Assembly: GCA_001632435.1 (NCBI GenBank)
Contig: KV423951.1
Coordinates: 62,001 to 126,000 of the forward strand
DNA: 64,000 nt
Source: Calocera cornea HHB12733
Taxonomy: Eukaryota; Basidiomycota; Dacrymycetes; Dacrymycetales; Dacrymycetaceae
Direction: 5' to 3'
Part shown: piece after piece, positions 15,985 through 26,650 of the stretch
Layout of the letters: each line of letters begins with the position of its first letter
Numbering within the stretch: position 1 is the first letter of the stretch
Notes under the pieces: generated by a model
The model's database searches: none
What the model saw: the letters and a program-made list of their open reading frames with translations, nothing else
Told to the model about the DNA's origin: nothing
Made by a program: the position numbers and the translations under genes

Positions 15985-17354
15985 TTAGTTGCCGGTGTCG
16001 GTTGCAGGCGGCATTGAGAAGACGTCCCACCAGTTGTGCACCTTCGCTCGCCTTCTTCTCTTGCGTCCATCTTGCTGCGGCCGCTCATCGAACTCGTTCC
16101 TTCCAGTCAACTCATTGAAGCCCCATGACCATGACTTGCGCTCGAAGCACTTGTTGGGGTCGAACGCGTCGGGTTCAGACTCAGGAGCTATGGGACTTCC
16201 TCGCAGAGCGGCGTGAACACGGGCGATAGCTTGAGCGTGATCCTCCATTATGTAGCGGTGGTAGGTCGTCGGCCAGTAGCAAGGACCTTGACGATCGATA
16301 CATGGTCTACACCATGCATAAGCAGAAGTCACCCGTCGTGAAGCCGTGCGCATGCTTACTGGCACCAAGGACGCCCGTCCTTGTCATACACTTTACCCTC
16401 ACACTATCGTCGAGGTTAGTCGTAGTCGGTGATCTCAGTACAGTATAGAAGTCTTGCCTTCATTTTCCGGTGCTTGCAGTGATAACAAGCCACGTGTGGG
16501 TGACCATTCTTCTTGCGGCATTGCATTCCGTACAGCCTTCGGGAGTCCGAGTCTTCCTCACTCTCCACTGACTCCGACAAGGGTGGTGTATTGTACTGGA
16601 CTGCTTCTTGCTCGGCATGGTTGACCTCGGCCGGTGACGGCTGTTGAATGCTGTTCATAGAATTGGACCATTCGCTCGTAGCGCTTGGAGGAGTCGCGAG
16701 CTCGACAGGTTGAGCATAGGATTGCTGGGTGTTGAAGAGGTTGAAAGACGTGTCGTCTGGCATCAGTGCCGCGTTCGGAACGTCATGTGCATCATGGACA
16801 CTTCCTGGAGGATCGGGGGGGAACACATTGTTTGCAGCAATCAAATGGGGAGGATGATAGATTGGCACTGCCAGCTCGAAAGACATGGGATGTTCGACAG
16901 GCGAGTGGGATGCGGGAATGCTTGACGGGTGATGACGTGCAGTATGCTGATTGTGAGGGAAAGGAAGAGTTGGCAGGATGTGCGCAGGTGGACCGTCGCA
17001 GACAGGACTGGCCTGCAACGGCGGCGACAAACTCCCCGGCGGCGTCAACATGTACGTGCCGGGAAATGATAGCTGGCTCGGGATTTGATAAGGAAACGTA
17101 GCCACCGCGAAGGGTTCGTAAGTCACTGCGTTCGGCATGAAGCCGCTGTCGTAGTAGACTGGTTCCACTAGACGTTCGCTGACGATCGCCCCTTGGTAGT
17201 GGTGCGAGATGGGAATGAGTTGATCGTGAGGCGAAGGCCTGGGATCATTCCAGAATACAGGCGTGTATGGTTGATAGGATACTCCGGCGACGGATACTGA
17301 AGGAGCAACATTACTGTGTTGAGCCACGTCTTGTTCCTCTTGCTTGAACGCCAT
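15985..17354 (-). CDS. Zn2Cys6 (fungal binuclear cluster) transcription factor, C-terminal DNA-binding domain
   Basis: A putative DNA-binding regulator of 420 residues with exons 17354-16458, 16403-16360 and 16306-15985. The first 290 residues are rich in Pro, Ser and His and look disordered. The six-Cys cluster is near the C-terminus and is assembled across three exons: CYHCKHRKMK, then CEGKVYDKDGRPWCQ, then PCIDRQGPCYW. This matches C-x2-C-x6-C-x12-C-x2-C-x6-C. The first intron (16404-16457) has a GC donor (GCAAGA) instead of GT. Both junctions keep the frame and complete the cluster, so I trust them. A basic patch (GRKRRRRAK) follows. The target genes are unknown. There is a possible TATA box about 86 bp upstream of the ATG. 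A C-terminal position for the cluster is less common than an N-terminal one in this family. Confidence 0.82.
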
Positions 17355-17439
17355 GACAGAACCGGACCGATAAGGGCGATAGACAGGAGGGGAGAAAAGA
17401 GAGCACCGGTAAAGGTACCCGGGGCATTCCCAGGGCAAG

Positions 17440-17446
17440 TATATAA
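17440..17446 (-). promoter_or_regulatory. Possible TATA box of the Zn2Cys6 gene
   Basis: The minus strand reads CTTATATA here, about 86 bp upstream of the chosen ATG at 17354. Position and sequence fit a TATA element. No transcript data are available to confirm it. Confidence 0.4.
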
Positions 17447-18878
17447 GACGACAGGTCGACCGCCACGAACGCTGAGGTCATGTGAATGTGGAGCATAGAA
17501 CCACTGGGCATATTCTGCAGGATCCCGTTTCGCGAGGGTGGGGTTCTTCTTGATGAGAATTGAGAACGACCGGAAGTCGCCAATCAGGACCCTGCCGTTT
17601 CCGGTGAGCAAGAAAGCTGGACCACCAGGGTTCGAAGCTTGTTACCAGGCGGGCAGGGCTGTGGCGTCACACGCGCGGAGACTTCCGGTAACGATCTGCA
17701 TGCAGTTTGGCCCCATTTAGTGGTACATAATGCCAGACTCTCGCAATTTGTGCAATGTAACCGACCATATTCGAAGCCGGTGAGCTCGGATGCGAAGATC
17801 GACAACTCATATCATGGCACGCGGATGATGCCGTCGCATAAACGTTCGATGTTTAAAGTTTGACATTCTGATTGGGATCATCAAAGAGACCACGCAGGTC
17901 CGCGATCAATGATGAGGCTTTTTCCATGCCATGTCTCCGGGCCACGCAAAGGGGCTTTGCGATACCAGCATGCCAAGCGAGCTTATCTTGATCGCCTCGA
18001 TCAGCAAAAGTAGCCCTATCGGGTAACTTCCCTTGCCCCATCTTACCACACCTTGCTTCGTTTCCGGCCCGGCCCGCGAATCTTTTCTACATAAGGCACG
18101 AAAGTTCTGGCACTTCGTAGAACTGGTTGAGACATTGCAGAATGGGCTCAAGCTGTCGTTCCTGGACTCCATGTCGTGCAACGGCCGGTGAAACCTCTGC
18201 TGATTGCAAGTCAAAACCAGTATTGAGGGATTTTCAATTGACACCGCAGATGATGTGGCAGGGTACCGTCGATGAAGGGACCAAGTGCAGGGTGGTATCA
18301 TAATGTGGGATGGCACAACCCTGACCACTCCCGGTTGGACTCAGCGGGTGCAGTCACCGAACGCGCAAGGCCTCGGCCTAAATATAGCAAGGCCCGTTCT
18401 CCTGTCTGCGCTTCCTGCATTTCCATAGATGGAAATCACAGATAGAACAGTCAGGCAGCGATTTCCGCACTATCACAAGCAGCGGCATTATCAGTGATCA
18501 CAGATTTACAGAGTTCTTCTCTTCTAGCGCCATGACTTCGCCTGGAGGGTTTGATCGCGGGCAAGCGCGCCCGCACGGTCTCGGTAGGTCTATTCAGTGT
18601 AGCTCGGTTCCCACGGGGGTGACGAGATAGCGAAGGCGGTCGCCGAGCCCTCGGGGGCGGATGCAACCATGCCACACATTTGGATTCTGACCAAGATCTG
18701 GTGCAGTACTGAATGATACGGACACAACCAGGATATACAGCTTTGCCAGAAAATGGCGATCGCGCACCGATCACCTGCGGGAGCTCCTCGGACATTCGTG
18801 TCCTATAGCAGAAATAGGAGAGTTGTATATTATAGCCCTCATGCGGGCTGACCTCCGCAAACCCAGCCATGCGACCAC
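17447..18878. other. Intergenic region without supported gene
   Basis: About 1.4 kb between the Zn2Cys6 gene and the end of ClpP. Only short ORFs occur, none with recognisable motifs or splice-supported structure. A TAAATATA string near 18379 could be promoter-like, but I could not attach a gene to it. The length fits a long regulatory upstream region of the Zn2Cys6 gene. Confidence 0.5.
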
Positions 18879-19881
18879 TCATGGTTCTCGTGTAGGATTC
18901 GAGTCTGTGCCTAGCCCGACGGGGCTCGGCTCAGGCAAAGCCGGGCCGGACGGCCCGCTCCCGATTGCGCTCACGCTATCTGCCTTGCCGCGGCTCTCGA
19001 GCACGCCGTCGACGATGCCGAAAGCTTTCGCCTCCTCAGCGTCGAGGAAGTAGTCACGCTCGAGCGCCTTGCCTGTGCCGACATGTTCAACACCGCAATA
19101 TGAATGCAGGCTCGGTGGGAGACATGTACTCACGGAATCGCTCCACCCCGTCGTCTAGGCTCTCCCCCTCGAGCCCGCAGTGTTTCTGGTAGATCTTCGT
19201 CAGCCGGTCTCGAGTACGCAGAATGTGTTGTGCGTGGATCGCCACATCTGACGCTGGGCCCGTCGCCCCGCCTGAGGGCTCTGTTCTTTGTTAGAAAAAT
19301 CGAGAGAGCGGGTAGGGAGCAGGCGCGCACGATGAATCATTATGGTCGCGTTCGGGAGGGCGCGGCGCTTGCCGCGCTCGCCGGCTGCGAGCAGCAGGGA
19401 GCCCATGGAGCATGCCTGACCGATACAGTAGGTGTAGATGGGCGATGTTACGTATTGCATCTTCTCCCACCATCAGCTTCCCCAGCCACAGTCTAAGGAG
19501 TAAACGTACCGTGTCATAAATAGCCATCCCGGCGGTGACGCTCCCTCCTGGGGAGTTGATGTACACATGAATGGGCTTCATCGCCTCCTCCGCCTCCAAA
19601 AACAGCAGCTGCGCCACCGTGAGCGAGGCAATCGGGTCGTTGATGGGGCCCGCGAGCATGATGACGCGCTCGCGCAGGAGACGCGAGTAGATGTCGTATG
19701 AGCGCTCGCCTCGGCCTGTTTGCTCGATCACGATGGGAACGAGGGCCGAGGTGGGTGACCAGTCGGAGGGGTTGTGGAGGGAACGGCCATGCAGGGAGCT
19801 TGGGCCTGCAGAAAAGACCCGGGAAGCGGCTGTTGGTGTTGAGCGGCGAGCTGCTTGACGGAGCACCGAGGGCAAGGACAT
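18879..19881 (-). CDS. ATP-dependent Clp protease proteolytic subunit, mitochondrial
   Basis: A ClpP serine protease, presumably forming a barrel with ClpX in the mitochondrial matrix. Exons are 19881-19510, 19460-19331, 19280-19134 and 19072-18879, giving 280 residues. The first 40 residues are Arg/Ser/Ala-rich ([19 protein letters not shown]), a plausible presequence. The core shows [55 protein letters not shown] with the catalytic Ser, IMIHQPSGG with the catalytic His (rebuilt across an intron), and [18 protein letters not shown] with the catalytic Asp region. A Gly/Ser/Pro-rich tail of about 35 residues extends beyond bacterial ClpP. The gene is divergent from CSN7, with 186 bp between start codons. 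ClpP is patchy in fungi, and its intact triad argues for function here. Confidence 0.96.
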
Positions 19882-20067
19882 TGCTGCTAGTCGTCGAGCT
19901 GCTTGTTGCGGCGACGATGAGCAAGCGCAGATGGACGACCAGGACGCAAAGGAGACCCTGAACCGCCGCGGCTGAACCCTTATCGCCGACGCGCCTCGTC
20001 ACCGTCCCTCCAGTCCCCTCCGCCACCTCTCCGCACACCAGACGACCACCGCATACACCCACCCAGC
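19882..20067. promoter_or_regulatory. Short divergent intergenic region, ClpP / CSN7
   Basis: Only 186 bp separate the two start codons of the divergent genes, so both promoters must lie in or overlap this segment. I saw no clear TATA box. Confidence 0.5.
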
Positions 20068-21130
20068 ATGGACGTCCTCCACACCTCCTCCGCAAAACTC
20101 GAGCCGTTCTTGCTCATGTCCAAGTCGGCTAAAGGCGCCGCGGCCGCTAAGCTCGTTGAGAACGTGACTGCTGCGCCAGGCGTGTATGTGTTCTCGGAGC
20201 TGCTGGACACGCCGAGCATTGGCGAGGTATGTGGTGACTCCGCGATCGGAATGTTGACCTGAGGGGTCGTTGCAGCTCAAGACAAATGAACAATATGCGT
20301 CGTCGTACCGGCTTCTGGAGCTGTTTGCCTATCACACATATGGGGACTACAAAGGTCCGCCCTTGTCCGCGATATGCACTCGCCTCCACTAACGCCATCA
20401 TTAACAGCAAAGAAAGCCGACTACCCTGCGCTCTCCCCGGCCCAGCTGACGAAACTGAAGCACCTCTCCCTCGTCTCCCTCGCGATGGCCTCGCGCATCC
20501 TGCCCTACGCCCAGCTCCTGCAGTACCTCGACCTCGCCTCCATCCGCGAGCTCGAGGACACGGTGATCGACGCTATCTACGCGGGGGTGCTGAGCGGGAA
20601 GCTGGATCAGAAGGAGCAGCGACTCGAGGTGGAGTATACGATGGGGCGGGATGTGCCCCCGGAGCAGATGGGCAAGTTGCTCGAGTCGCTTCAGCTCTGG
20701 TAGGACTTTCCACCGCTCTCCACCCGCGTCGTATGCTGATTTTTGCTCGCACGGCAGGTCCTCGCGCACAACACAAGTCCTCTCAGCGCTCGACAACCGC
20801 ATCGCGACGATACAGACTGCGGCGGCTACCTCGGCGCGCAAGCTGCAGGAGCACGAGCAGGCGCGGGACAGGCTCATGAACGAGCTCGCGGCGAACAAGG
20901 GCGGGCGCGCCGCGCAAGAGCGGAGGAAGCAGCTGCAGGATAGCGAGGCGATGGATGTAGATGCGCCGGGTGCGGGGGGTCATGGGGGGTGGGAGCCGGG
21001 CAGCCCGGAGAAGGGGAGGAAGAAGTGAGTTTCCATATCTTCAAGTGCCCGTGAACTGGCGCTGATGGATGACAGGCTGACCGCGTCGAGTTCTGCGTCG
21101 TCGAGGAAGAGGGGCCGGGATGGGCGCTAG
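20068..21130 (+). CDS. COP9 signalosome subunit 7 (PCI domain)
   Basis: A component of the COP9 signalosome, which removes NEDD8 from cullins. Exons 20068-20226, 20276-20354, 20408-20699, 20758-21024 and 21076-21130 give 283 residues. Visible are the N-terminal helical segment (LLDTPSIGE / [25 protein letters not shown]), the PCI winged-helix part ([23 protein letters not shown]-type [22 protein letters not shown]), a coiled C-terminal helix, and a low-complexity tail ending in a basic segment ([10 protein letters not shown]). The spacing of the SLAxxxxxLPY and GKLDQ motifs is characteristic of CSN7/eIF3m-like PCI proteins. CSN7 is the best fit because of length and C-terminal helix. A CUL4-like cullin, a possible substrate of this pathway, lies in the same window, but distance gives no evidence of linkage. 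Confidence 0.88.
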
Positions 21131-21261
21131 CTCGCAGAGTAGCCGACTGTACTATATCTCCACGGTTACGCAGCCCGCGTAATGCCATCCATGCCATGAT
21201 CCTTTTGGTATAAGCGCCACGTCCCAAGTATCGCATGTATTACGTCAACCCTCTCCCCAGT

Positions 21262-22435
21262 CTACTTCGGCGGCTCATACGGCACCACCAACATCCTACT
21301 GAACTCCTTGAGCTTCTCCGGGCCCCGCACCTCCTCCGTCAGCAGCGGCAGCTGCACAATGTGGAACATGCCGTCGTACAGCTCGTGCGCCTCGCGCAGG
21401 TACTTCTGCTGCATGCCATGCCGCACGTTGCACTGCTCGCAGGTCGAGTCGGCGCGCGGGAAGAGCAGCTGGTTCACGACGATGTTGTGCGTGTCGATCT
21501 CGTATGCGCTGAGCTCTTGCACAAGCCGCTCGGTTTCGTATAGTGAGAGGAACTCGGAGATGCACACGCAGATGAACGTCGTCAGTTCCTACAACCCACA
21601 ACCCATCAGCCATCCTTGCCGGCTGTATGCAGCAGAGAGAGCGCAAGACGCACCGGATCCTTGAACTGGGTATTGACCTCGGTGATAGTCCCCCTCATCT
21701 CCTCCAACCGGGCAAACATATCCTCCTGCTGGCCCATGCCAAACATCCCGCTCATCTGCTGCAGCATCGGCCCGAACCGCCCGCTGAGCGTGCTGAGCTT
21801 GCCGAGCGCCTTCTCGAGCACGCTGGGGAAGGAGAGGAAGCGCAGTGTGTGCCCCGTGGGCGCCGTGTCGAAGACGATGACAGAGTACGTCATCGACTTG
21901 ACGTGCTTCATTATCTCCGCAAAGCCCATCGCTTCGTCCACACCGGGGATGGCAAACGCCAGGTCCTGCATCATCCCGCCCATCGCACCGCCGCTCTGGT
22001 CCGCTGCGCACGAGCATCAGCACCTGACCCTCAACCCGCTAGGTCAAGAAAGGGATAGAAGGGGACGCACACTGCTCAATCATCTCCTGCATCGAGCTCG
22101 TCGGGTCGATCTCCATCGCGTACAGGTTCTCGAATCCATTGACCTTGGTTGCGTCCTTTGAGAACTTCTGCCCAAACGCGTCCGACAGGTTGTGCGCCGG
22201 GTCGGTCGAGATGAGCAGCACGGACTCGCGGCACGCTGCGAGCTGGATGGCGAGCGAGCACGACGTCGTCGTCTTACCTGCATGCGGGTGGGCCCGGCTG
22301 TCAGTGGCGGCAGGGGAGCGGGGCAGGAGGGGCTCACGAACCGACACCACCCTTGCCGCCGCAGAAGATCCACTTGAGCGTCTTCTGGTCGAGCACGTTC
22401 TGGAGCGTGGGCGGGAGCAGCTCCTCGTCGTCCAT
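21262..22435 (-). CDS. GET3: ATPase GET3 (ArsA/ASNA1 family), tail-anchored protein targeting
   Basis: A cytosolic homodimeric ATPase that carries tail-anchored proteins to the ER receptor Get1/Get2. Exons 22435-22342, 22277-22071, 22003-21654 and 21588-21262 give 325 residues, the normal length. Motifs are [14 protein letters not shown] (P-loop with the deviant Walker A Lys, split by intron 1), [14 protein letters not shown] (switch I), [16 protein letters not shown] (switch II), QQMSGMFGM (substrate-binding helix region rich in Met), NQLLFPR (A-loop side) and [11 protein letters not shown] (zinc-binding CxxC). All are intact. It is followed head to tail by SRP68, another ER-targeting component, on the same strand. 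Confidence 0.97.
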
Positions 22436-22887
22436 GATGTCTGGTCTGCCTGTGTAGCTTCTGGTGTGCTGGGGCTGGCTTAGGCGTCTAGAGGGGTGGG
22501 GACTGGGTAGGCAGGGGGTAATCTGGGTGGGTGGGCGATGTATGCGCGTACTGTAATGTGTGCGGGGCGGAGCCAGATGTTTGGCCTGGAGAGCGCTCGT
22601 CCTGTCCTGTTACGCGCAAGTCCCTAGCCACGTCGTCGTGCGCGAAGCTGCCAGAAGTTGCGATCCAACGACTGGAGCATTCCTCACGCTGCTGCAGGGC
22701 ACGGTTCTGAATGTATGCTGCCCACGTATACACTGGATGTTTGTCGTGGGCTTGTGCCACCCGCCCTGTTAGAGTAGCAGCCTGCGGTATGGACAGACGC
22801 ATGCCCAGCACACAGAAGAATAGGACGCTCCATCATTCCCCTTAGACCGAAGCACGTGACTTATTCTCCGGTACAGCACCAAGTAGG
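22436..22887. other. Intergenic, SRP68 3' end to GET3 promoter
   Basis: About 450 bp without a supported gene. It contains the GET3 upstream region. No repeat or RNA gene was recognised. Confidence 0.5.
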
Positions 22888-25203
22888 CTACTTCCTGCCC
22901 CACCAACCGCCCAGATAGCCACTCCAGCCCTTCTCCTGCCCCTGCCCCTGCCCCTGCTGCCCAGCCACAGGCTCCTCCTCCACCTGCTGCCTCTTCTCTC
23001 CCACCCCCGCCGCGGCCTCCACCTTCCCCACCGCCTTCGTCCCCGCCCCAGCGAGGGCCTTGCCCGCTCCTGCTGCTGCGTTGCCCGCAGCGCCAGCCGC
23101 GCTGCCCACAACGCCCATGACGCCCGCGGCAAGCTCCGCCGGCAGCCCCGCCCGCTGCCGCACCCTCTCCCCCGGCTGCTTGACATAGTTGAAGGCGACG
23201 TCGTAGAACACCGGCTTGGGCCTCGTAGCGGCGTACCACTCCTTCTTGAGCCTCAGCTCGAGCGCGGCCAGCTGCTTGCCCAGCGCGTCGGAGAGCGGGA
23301 CGGGCAGCGGGTAGAAGGCTAGTTCGGGCGTGGGGCTCGCTAGCGAGGAGGAGGAGGAGGAGGAGGCGAGCGCGCGCAGGTAGATCGTCCCCCTGGAGAG
23401 AAGGGCCAGCGCTTCGCCGTACGAGTTTTGGCTCGCGTACAGTCGCGCGAGGTAGCCGATCCTGCGTAGCGATATGTCAGCTCCACATTCTGCCACAGCT
23501 GCAAGGGAAAGGGAACGGCATGGCTGCCTAGCCGCCAGGGGCGGGACGGGGCAAGGGAAAGGCGACAGAGATGGACATGGATATGGAAGAGCCCGCACCG
23601 CTTAGCCCGAGTATACTCCAGCCGCCCCTCAAGCCCCTGCGCCACGCCCGCCGACTCCTCAGCGAGCGGCAGCGCGCGCATCTGCTCCAGGCTCTGCAGC
23701 ACCGCGTCCAGGGACTTGATGATGGCGAGGCAGGTGCGGTCGTCTGGGCCCGCTTCCGCGGGCTCGGGTTTTTTCCCGACTTTGCTGGCGGCTTGGGCGG
23801 GTTTGGCGGAGCTGGAGCGCCCCGGCTTGCCGGTGAAGTGCCTGGGCGGGTTCTCGAGCATCTGCACGAGCAGCAGGTCCCGCTCGATGCGCGTCGCGAG
23901 CAGGCGGTACGTCACGAACGCCCAGAGGAACCCCACGTCTGCCTCTGCCCCTTCTCCCTGCCCTGGCCCTGGGGGCGGGCCGGCGAGCAGCGCCCCTTCG
24001 CCCTGCTGCTGCTGGGCCTCGGTGAGCCGGCGCGCAAGGTCCTCCGCGTCGGCTAGGGCGTGCAGGAGCGCGTCGTACGCCGGTAGGAGGGTGCGGCGGT
24101 GTTTCTTGTTCTTGGCGCTGGGCTTGGGCTTGCCCTTCCCCTGTTTAGGCACCTCCCCCGCGCCCGCGTCCGCGTCCGCTTTCGCTGCGGGCTGGGGCTC
24201 TGCAGAGTGCGCGCTGAGCGCCCCCTGCGCACTCTGCACCCTAATGAGCAGCTCGACAAGCTCCGGCTCGCGGACCTGCACGGCCCGCCCCTCCCAGATC
24301 AGCTCCCTGAGCTCGCCCTGTCCTCTGCCCTCCCTGGCCCTCTCCAGCTGCTCCGCCAGCCGCGCGAACCCCGCCCAGGCTCCCTCAGACTCCTCTGGTT
24401 TGACATCCGCGCACGCGGCCTGCGTGTCCCACGCGCGCGGGTGGCCGAGTGAGTGCGCGAGGAAGCGCACTTCCGGCGCGGTGCTGTCGAGGAAGGACGT
24501 GTAGAGCGCTACGTCCCGGCTCGACCCTGCTGCGTCTGCCAGCGCCTGCAGGAGCAGCCGGGCAGTAGCGAGCTGCACCAGCGCGGGGTTGTACAGCTCC
24601 TCGTCCCCCTTCGCGATCGCGTACCGCGCGCGGAGCATCAGGCTGTATGCGCCGAGCTCTGCCTGCGCCTGGGCGGGCAGCCTAAGAAGGTAGCCGAGGA
24701 GGGAGGAGGTGTGGTGCAGCGCGCGGCGGAAGCGCGCGATGGCGTGATGCTTCTCTGGGCTGTCCTTTGAGGCGAGCAGCTCCTGGGCGTGCGAGAACGC
24801 GCGCTCGGCTTCGAACAGGTGGATGAGCACGCTACCGCGTTGTCAGCGCCATGGGGAAGGAGGGAGGGCGGGGGACGCACTGCCCATCCTGCGCTTTCCC
24901 GAGGGGCACGGCGGGGAGCTTCTTGTACTCCCTGCCCTTTCCGTGCGTTGCGTGCAGGTGCTGGCGCAGGTGGTGCAGCTTGGATGCGCAGTGTTTCCTT
25001 TTGTGGTGTTAGACATGCGCTGCTGCGGGGGGAAGGGGCGGGGAGGTGCACACCTGTAGCGGGGATAGTCGTGGGAGCGGAGGCCAAAGGCGGCGCGTTC
25101 CTGCTGCACCACGGAGAGGGCTGTGGACGGACCGGATGGGATCAGCTCTGACCTACACATGCCAATATATGAGGGACGTACGGCGCACAGTGAGTTCAGC
25201 CAT
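22888..25203 (-). CDS. SRP68: Signal recognition particle subunit SRP68
   Basis: The RNA-binding SRP subunit that pairs with SRP72 in co-translational ER targeting. Five exons (25203-25182, 25120-25054, 24997-24881, 24831-23599, 23461-22888) give 670 residues. The tiny first exon encodes MAELTVR. Exons 2 and 3 rebuild the N-terminal signature RSHDYPRYRKHCASKLHHLR and the basic HATHGKGREYKK stretch that binds SRP RNA. TPR-like helices follow (LFEAERAFSHAQELL, RFRRALHHTSSLLGYL). Later are AIIKSLDAVLQSLEQM, RPKPVFYDVAFNYV and a Gly/Ala-rich tail ending in WSGYLGGWWGRK. A GAG/GAG triplet repeat gives a poly-Ser tract. The start codon is only 133 bp from the left end of the Harbinger element, which lies in its promoter region. 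Confidence 0.9.
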
Positions 25204-25333
25204 CGTGGTGAGAGAGTGCTCAAGAGCGGGGATGGGACGAACGGGTGGTAGGAACTTGGAGTGCTCCCGTGGACCCCGGCGGTGTGGCCCACGTGGCCAG
25301 TCCCTTTGTGCGTGAATTTCTGGGCAGTCACAC

Positions 25334-25336
25334 TAA
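25334..25336. repeat. Left target-site duplication (TAA)
   Basis: TAA immediately precedes the left inverted repeat and matches the TAA directly after the right inverted repeat (28050-28052). This is the 3-bp TWA duplication expected for PIF/Harbinger. Confidence 0.85.
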
Positions 25337-25353
25337 GAGCCCGTTCGGGAACG
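25337..25353 (+). repeat. Left terminal inverted repeat of the Harbinger element
   Basis: GAGCCCGTTCGGGAACG, identical over 17 bases to the reverse complement of 28033-28049. Similarity continues weakly for a few more bases (GGAT against AGAT). The repeat contains an internal palindrome (CCCGTTCGGGAACGGG) at the left end. Confidence 0.93.
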
Positions 25354-25364
25354 GGATGAGAACG

Positions 25365-25524
25365 CAGATGAGCGCAGATGAGAGCAGATGGAGGGTGCCA
25401 GATGTGACGTGTCAGGGTGCTGTTCGGTGACCAAATGCCAGACAGATGAAGGATGCGCATCTATGCAGATGAAGCAGATTTTCAGATGGAGCTCTGAGCT
25501 CTATCTGTCGTCTCCCTTCATCTG
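25365..25524. repeat. Subterminal CAGATG repeats, left end
   Basis: CAGATG occurs at 25365, 25375, 25385, 25399, 25443, 25466 and 25483, with an inverted copy at 25519. The first three are 10 bp apart, about one helical turn. Such subterminal hexamers are candidate binding sites for the element-encoded Myb-like or transposase protein (inference). Confidence 0.75.
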
Positions 25525-25537
25525 TGTTCTTCACAGA

Positions 25538-26650
25538 ATGGGCAGGAAACAACCAAGCAACAACAAGCCCAAGGTCCAATACTGGGTAGCAGAGGAAGAA
25601 GAAGAGCTTGTCGATGTCCTGACTGAGCAGGCTGCGAATGGCAACCGCTCCGACAACTCGTTCAAGACCTCAGTGTGGCAGCTGTGTGCCGATCGTCTCG
25701 CAGCCTCCTTTCCGCAACCTGCACACGAGAGAAAGGAGCCCACCCATGTCCGGTCACGGTGGGACCTGCTGAAGAAGCACTGGACAATCGTGCATAGTAT
25801 GCGCATCCTGTCAGGTTTTGGGTGGGTGGAGGAGACGCAGATGGTGTACGCAAAGGAGGAGAGCATCTGGGATGACTATTTGAAGGTGCGCAAACCTGTT
25901 CAGCCTGCGGACTATTGACTGATGGGTACATAGGCGCATCCTGAAGCCAGCCGCTTTCGTACCAAGCCCTTCCCCCTGTACGACAAGCTCACTCCACTCT
26001 GCGAGACGATTGTTGCCCGGGGGGACAAAGTTGTTCGGATTCGCAAGGCCCCCCGTCAAGCAACAGTCGAGTCATCTGTTGCTGAGGCACAGGTTGCGCA
26101 GCCTGATGAGCTGGACGAGGTTGCGAATGCAGATGATGAGGATGAAGAGGACGATGATGATGACGATGAAGAGGTTGCGCAACCTGCAAAGGCCAGTCGG
26201 AAGCGTGCACCCTCCCACACCCCTGCCCCCAGGAAGCGTGCTTGCATCTCTGGTGCTCACGGTCTCCTGGCAGTGGCAGATGCTGTGCGTGAGCTGAGCG
26301 AGGCAATGCTGGTTACTCCACCAGCTGCAAGCACCGAAGCGTCTCCTGCCCGCCATGAACGTGCAATTCGCATGCTGGAGGAAGAGCCCGACTTCTCAGA
26401 TGAAGATCGCCTGACAGCAATCGACCTTTTTGTTCGCAACCACCGCTTGGGGGACAGCTACCTCGCATTCTCCAACCCCAGCTTGCGCTCTCGCTGGCTT
26501 GAACGACAACTTCGGGAGGAGGGTGCTCGAATGGAGCAGGTCAGCCAGGCTGCGCTCTTTTCATCAGCCTGGAGCTCTTCTCCGGTGCCTGGTTTTGATG
26601 GACAATCCTCATATAGCACAGTCAATACAGCTGATAATCTGCCCACATAG
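25538..26650 (+). CDS. Harbinger-encoded Myb/SANT-like DNA-binding protein
   Basis: The accessory protein of PIF/Harbinger elements, thought to bind the ends and bring the transposase to DNA. Exons 25538-25885 and 25934-26650 give 354 residues. The Myb/SANT-like domain spans about residues 8-120: WVAEEEEELVDVL, an SVWQLCADRLAASF helix, VRSRWDLLKKHW, and after the intron YLKAHPEASRFRTKPFPLYD. The block of Trp and basic residues is typical. A poly-Asp/Glu stretch near residue 165 and a basic patch follow, then a helical C-terminus. The 3' end overlaps the transposase 3' end on the other strand by 29 bp. I chose MGRKQP as the start; a longer frame upstream runs into the subterminal repeats. Confidence 0.86.

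Noticed and set aside
17600..17650. GGGTTCGAA resembling a tRNA B box
   Set aside because: No matching A box, acceptor stem or cloverleaf could be drawn around it.
18451..18882. 143-codon minus-strand ORF beside ClpP
   Set aside because: Composition and sequence show no domain, and no start context or homologous block was recognised.
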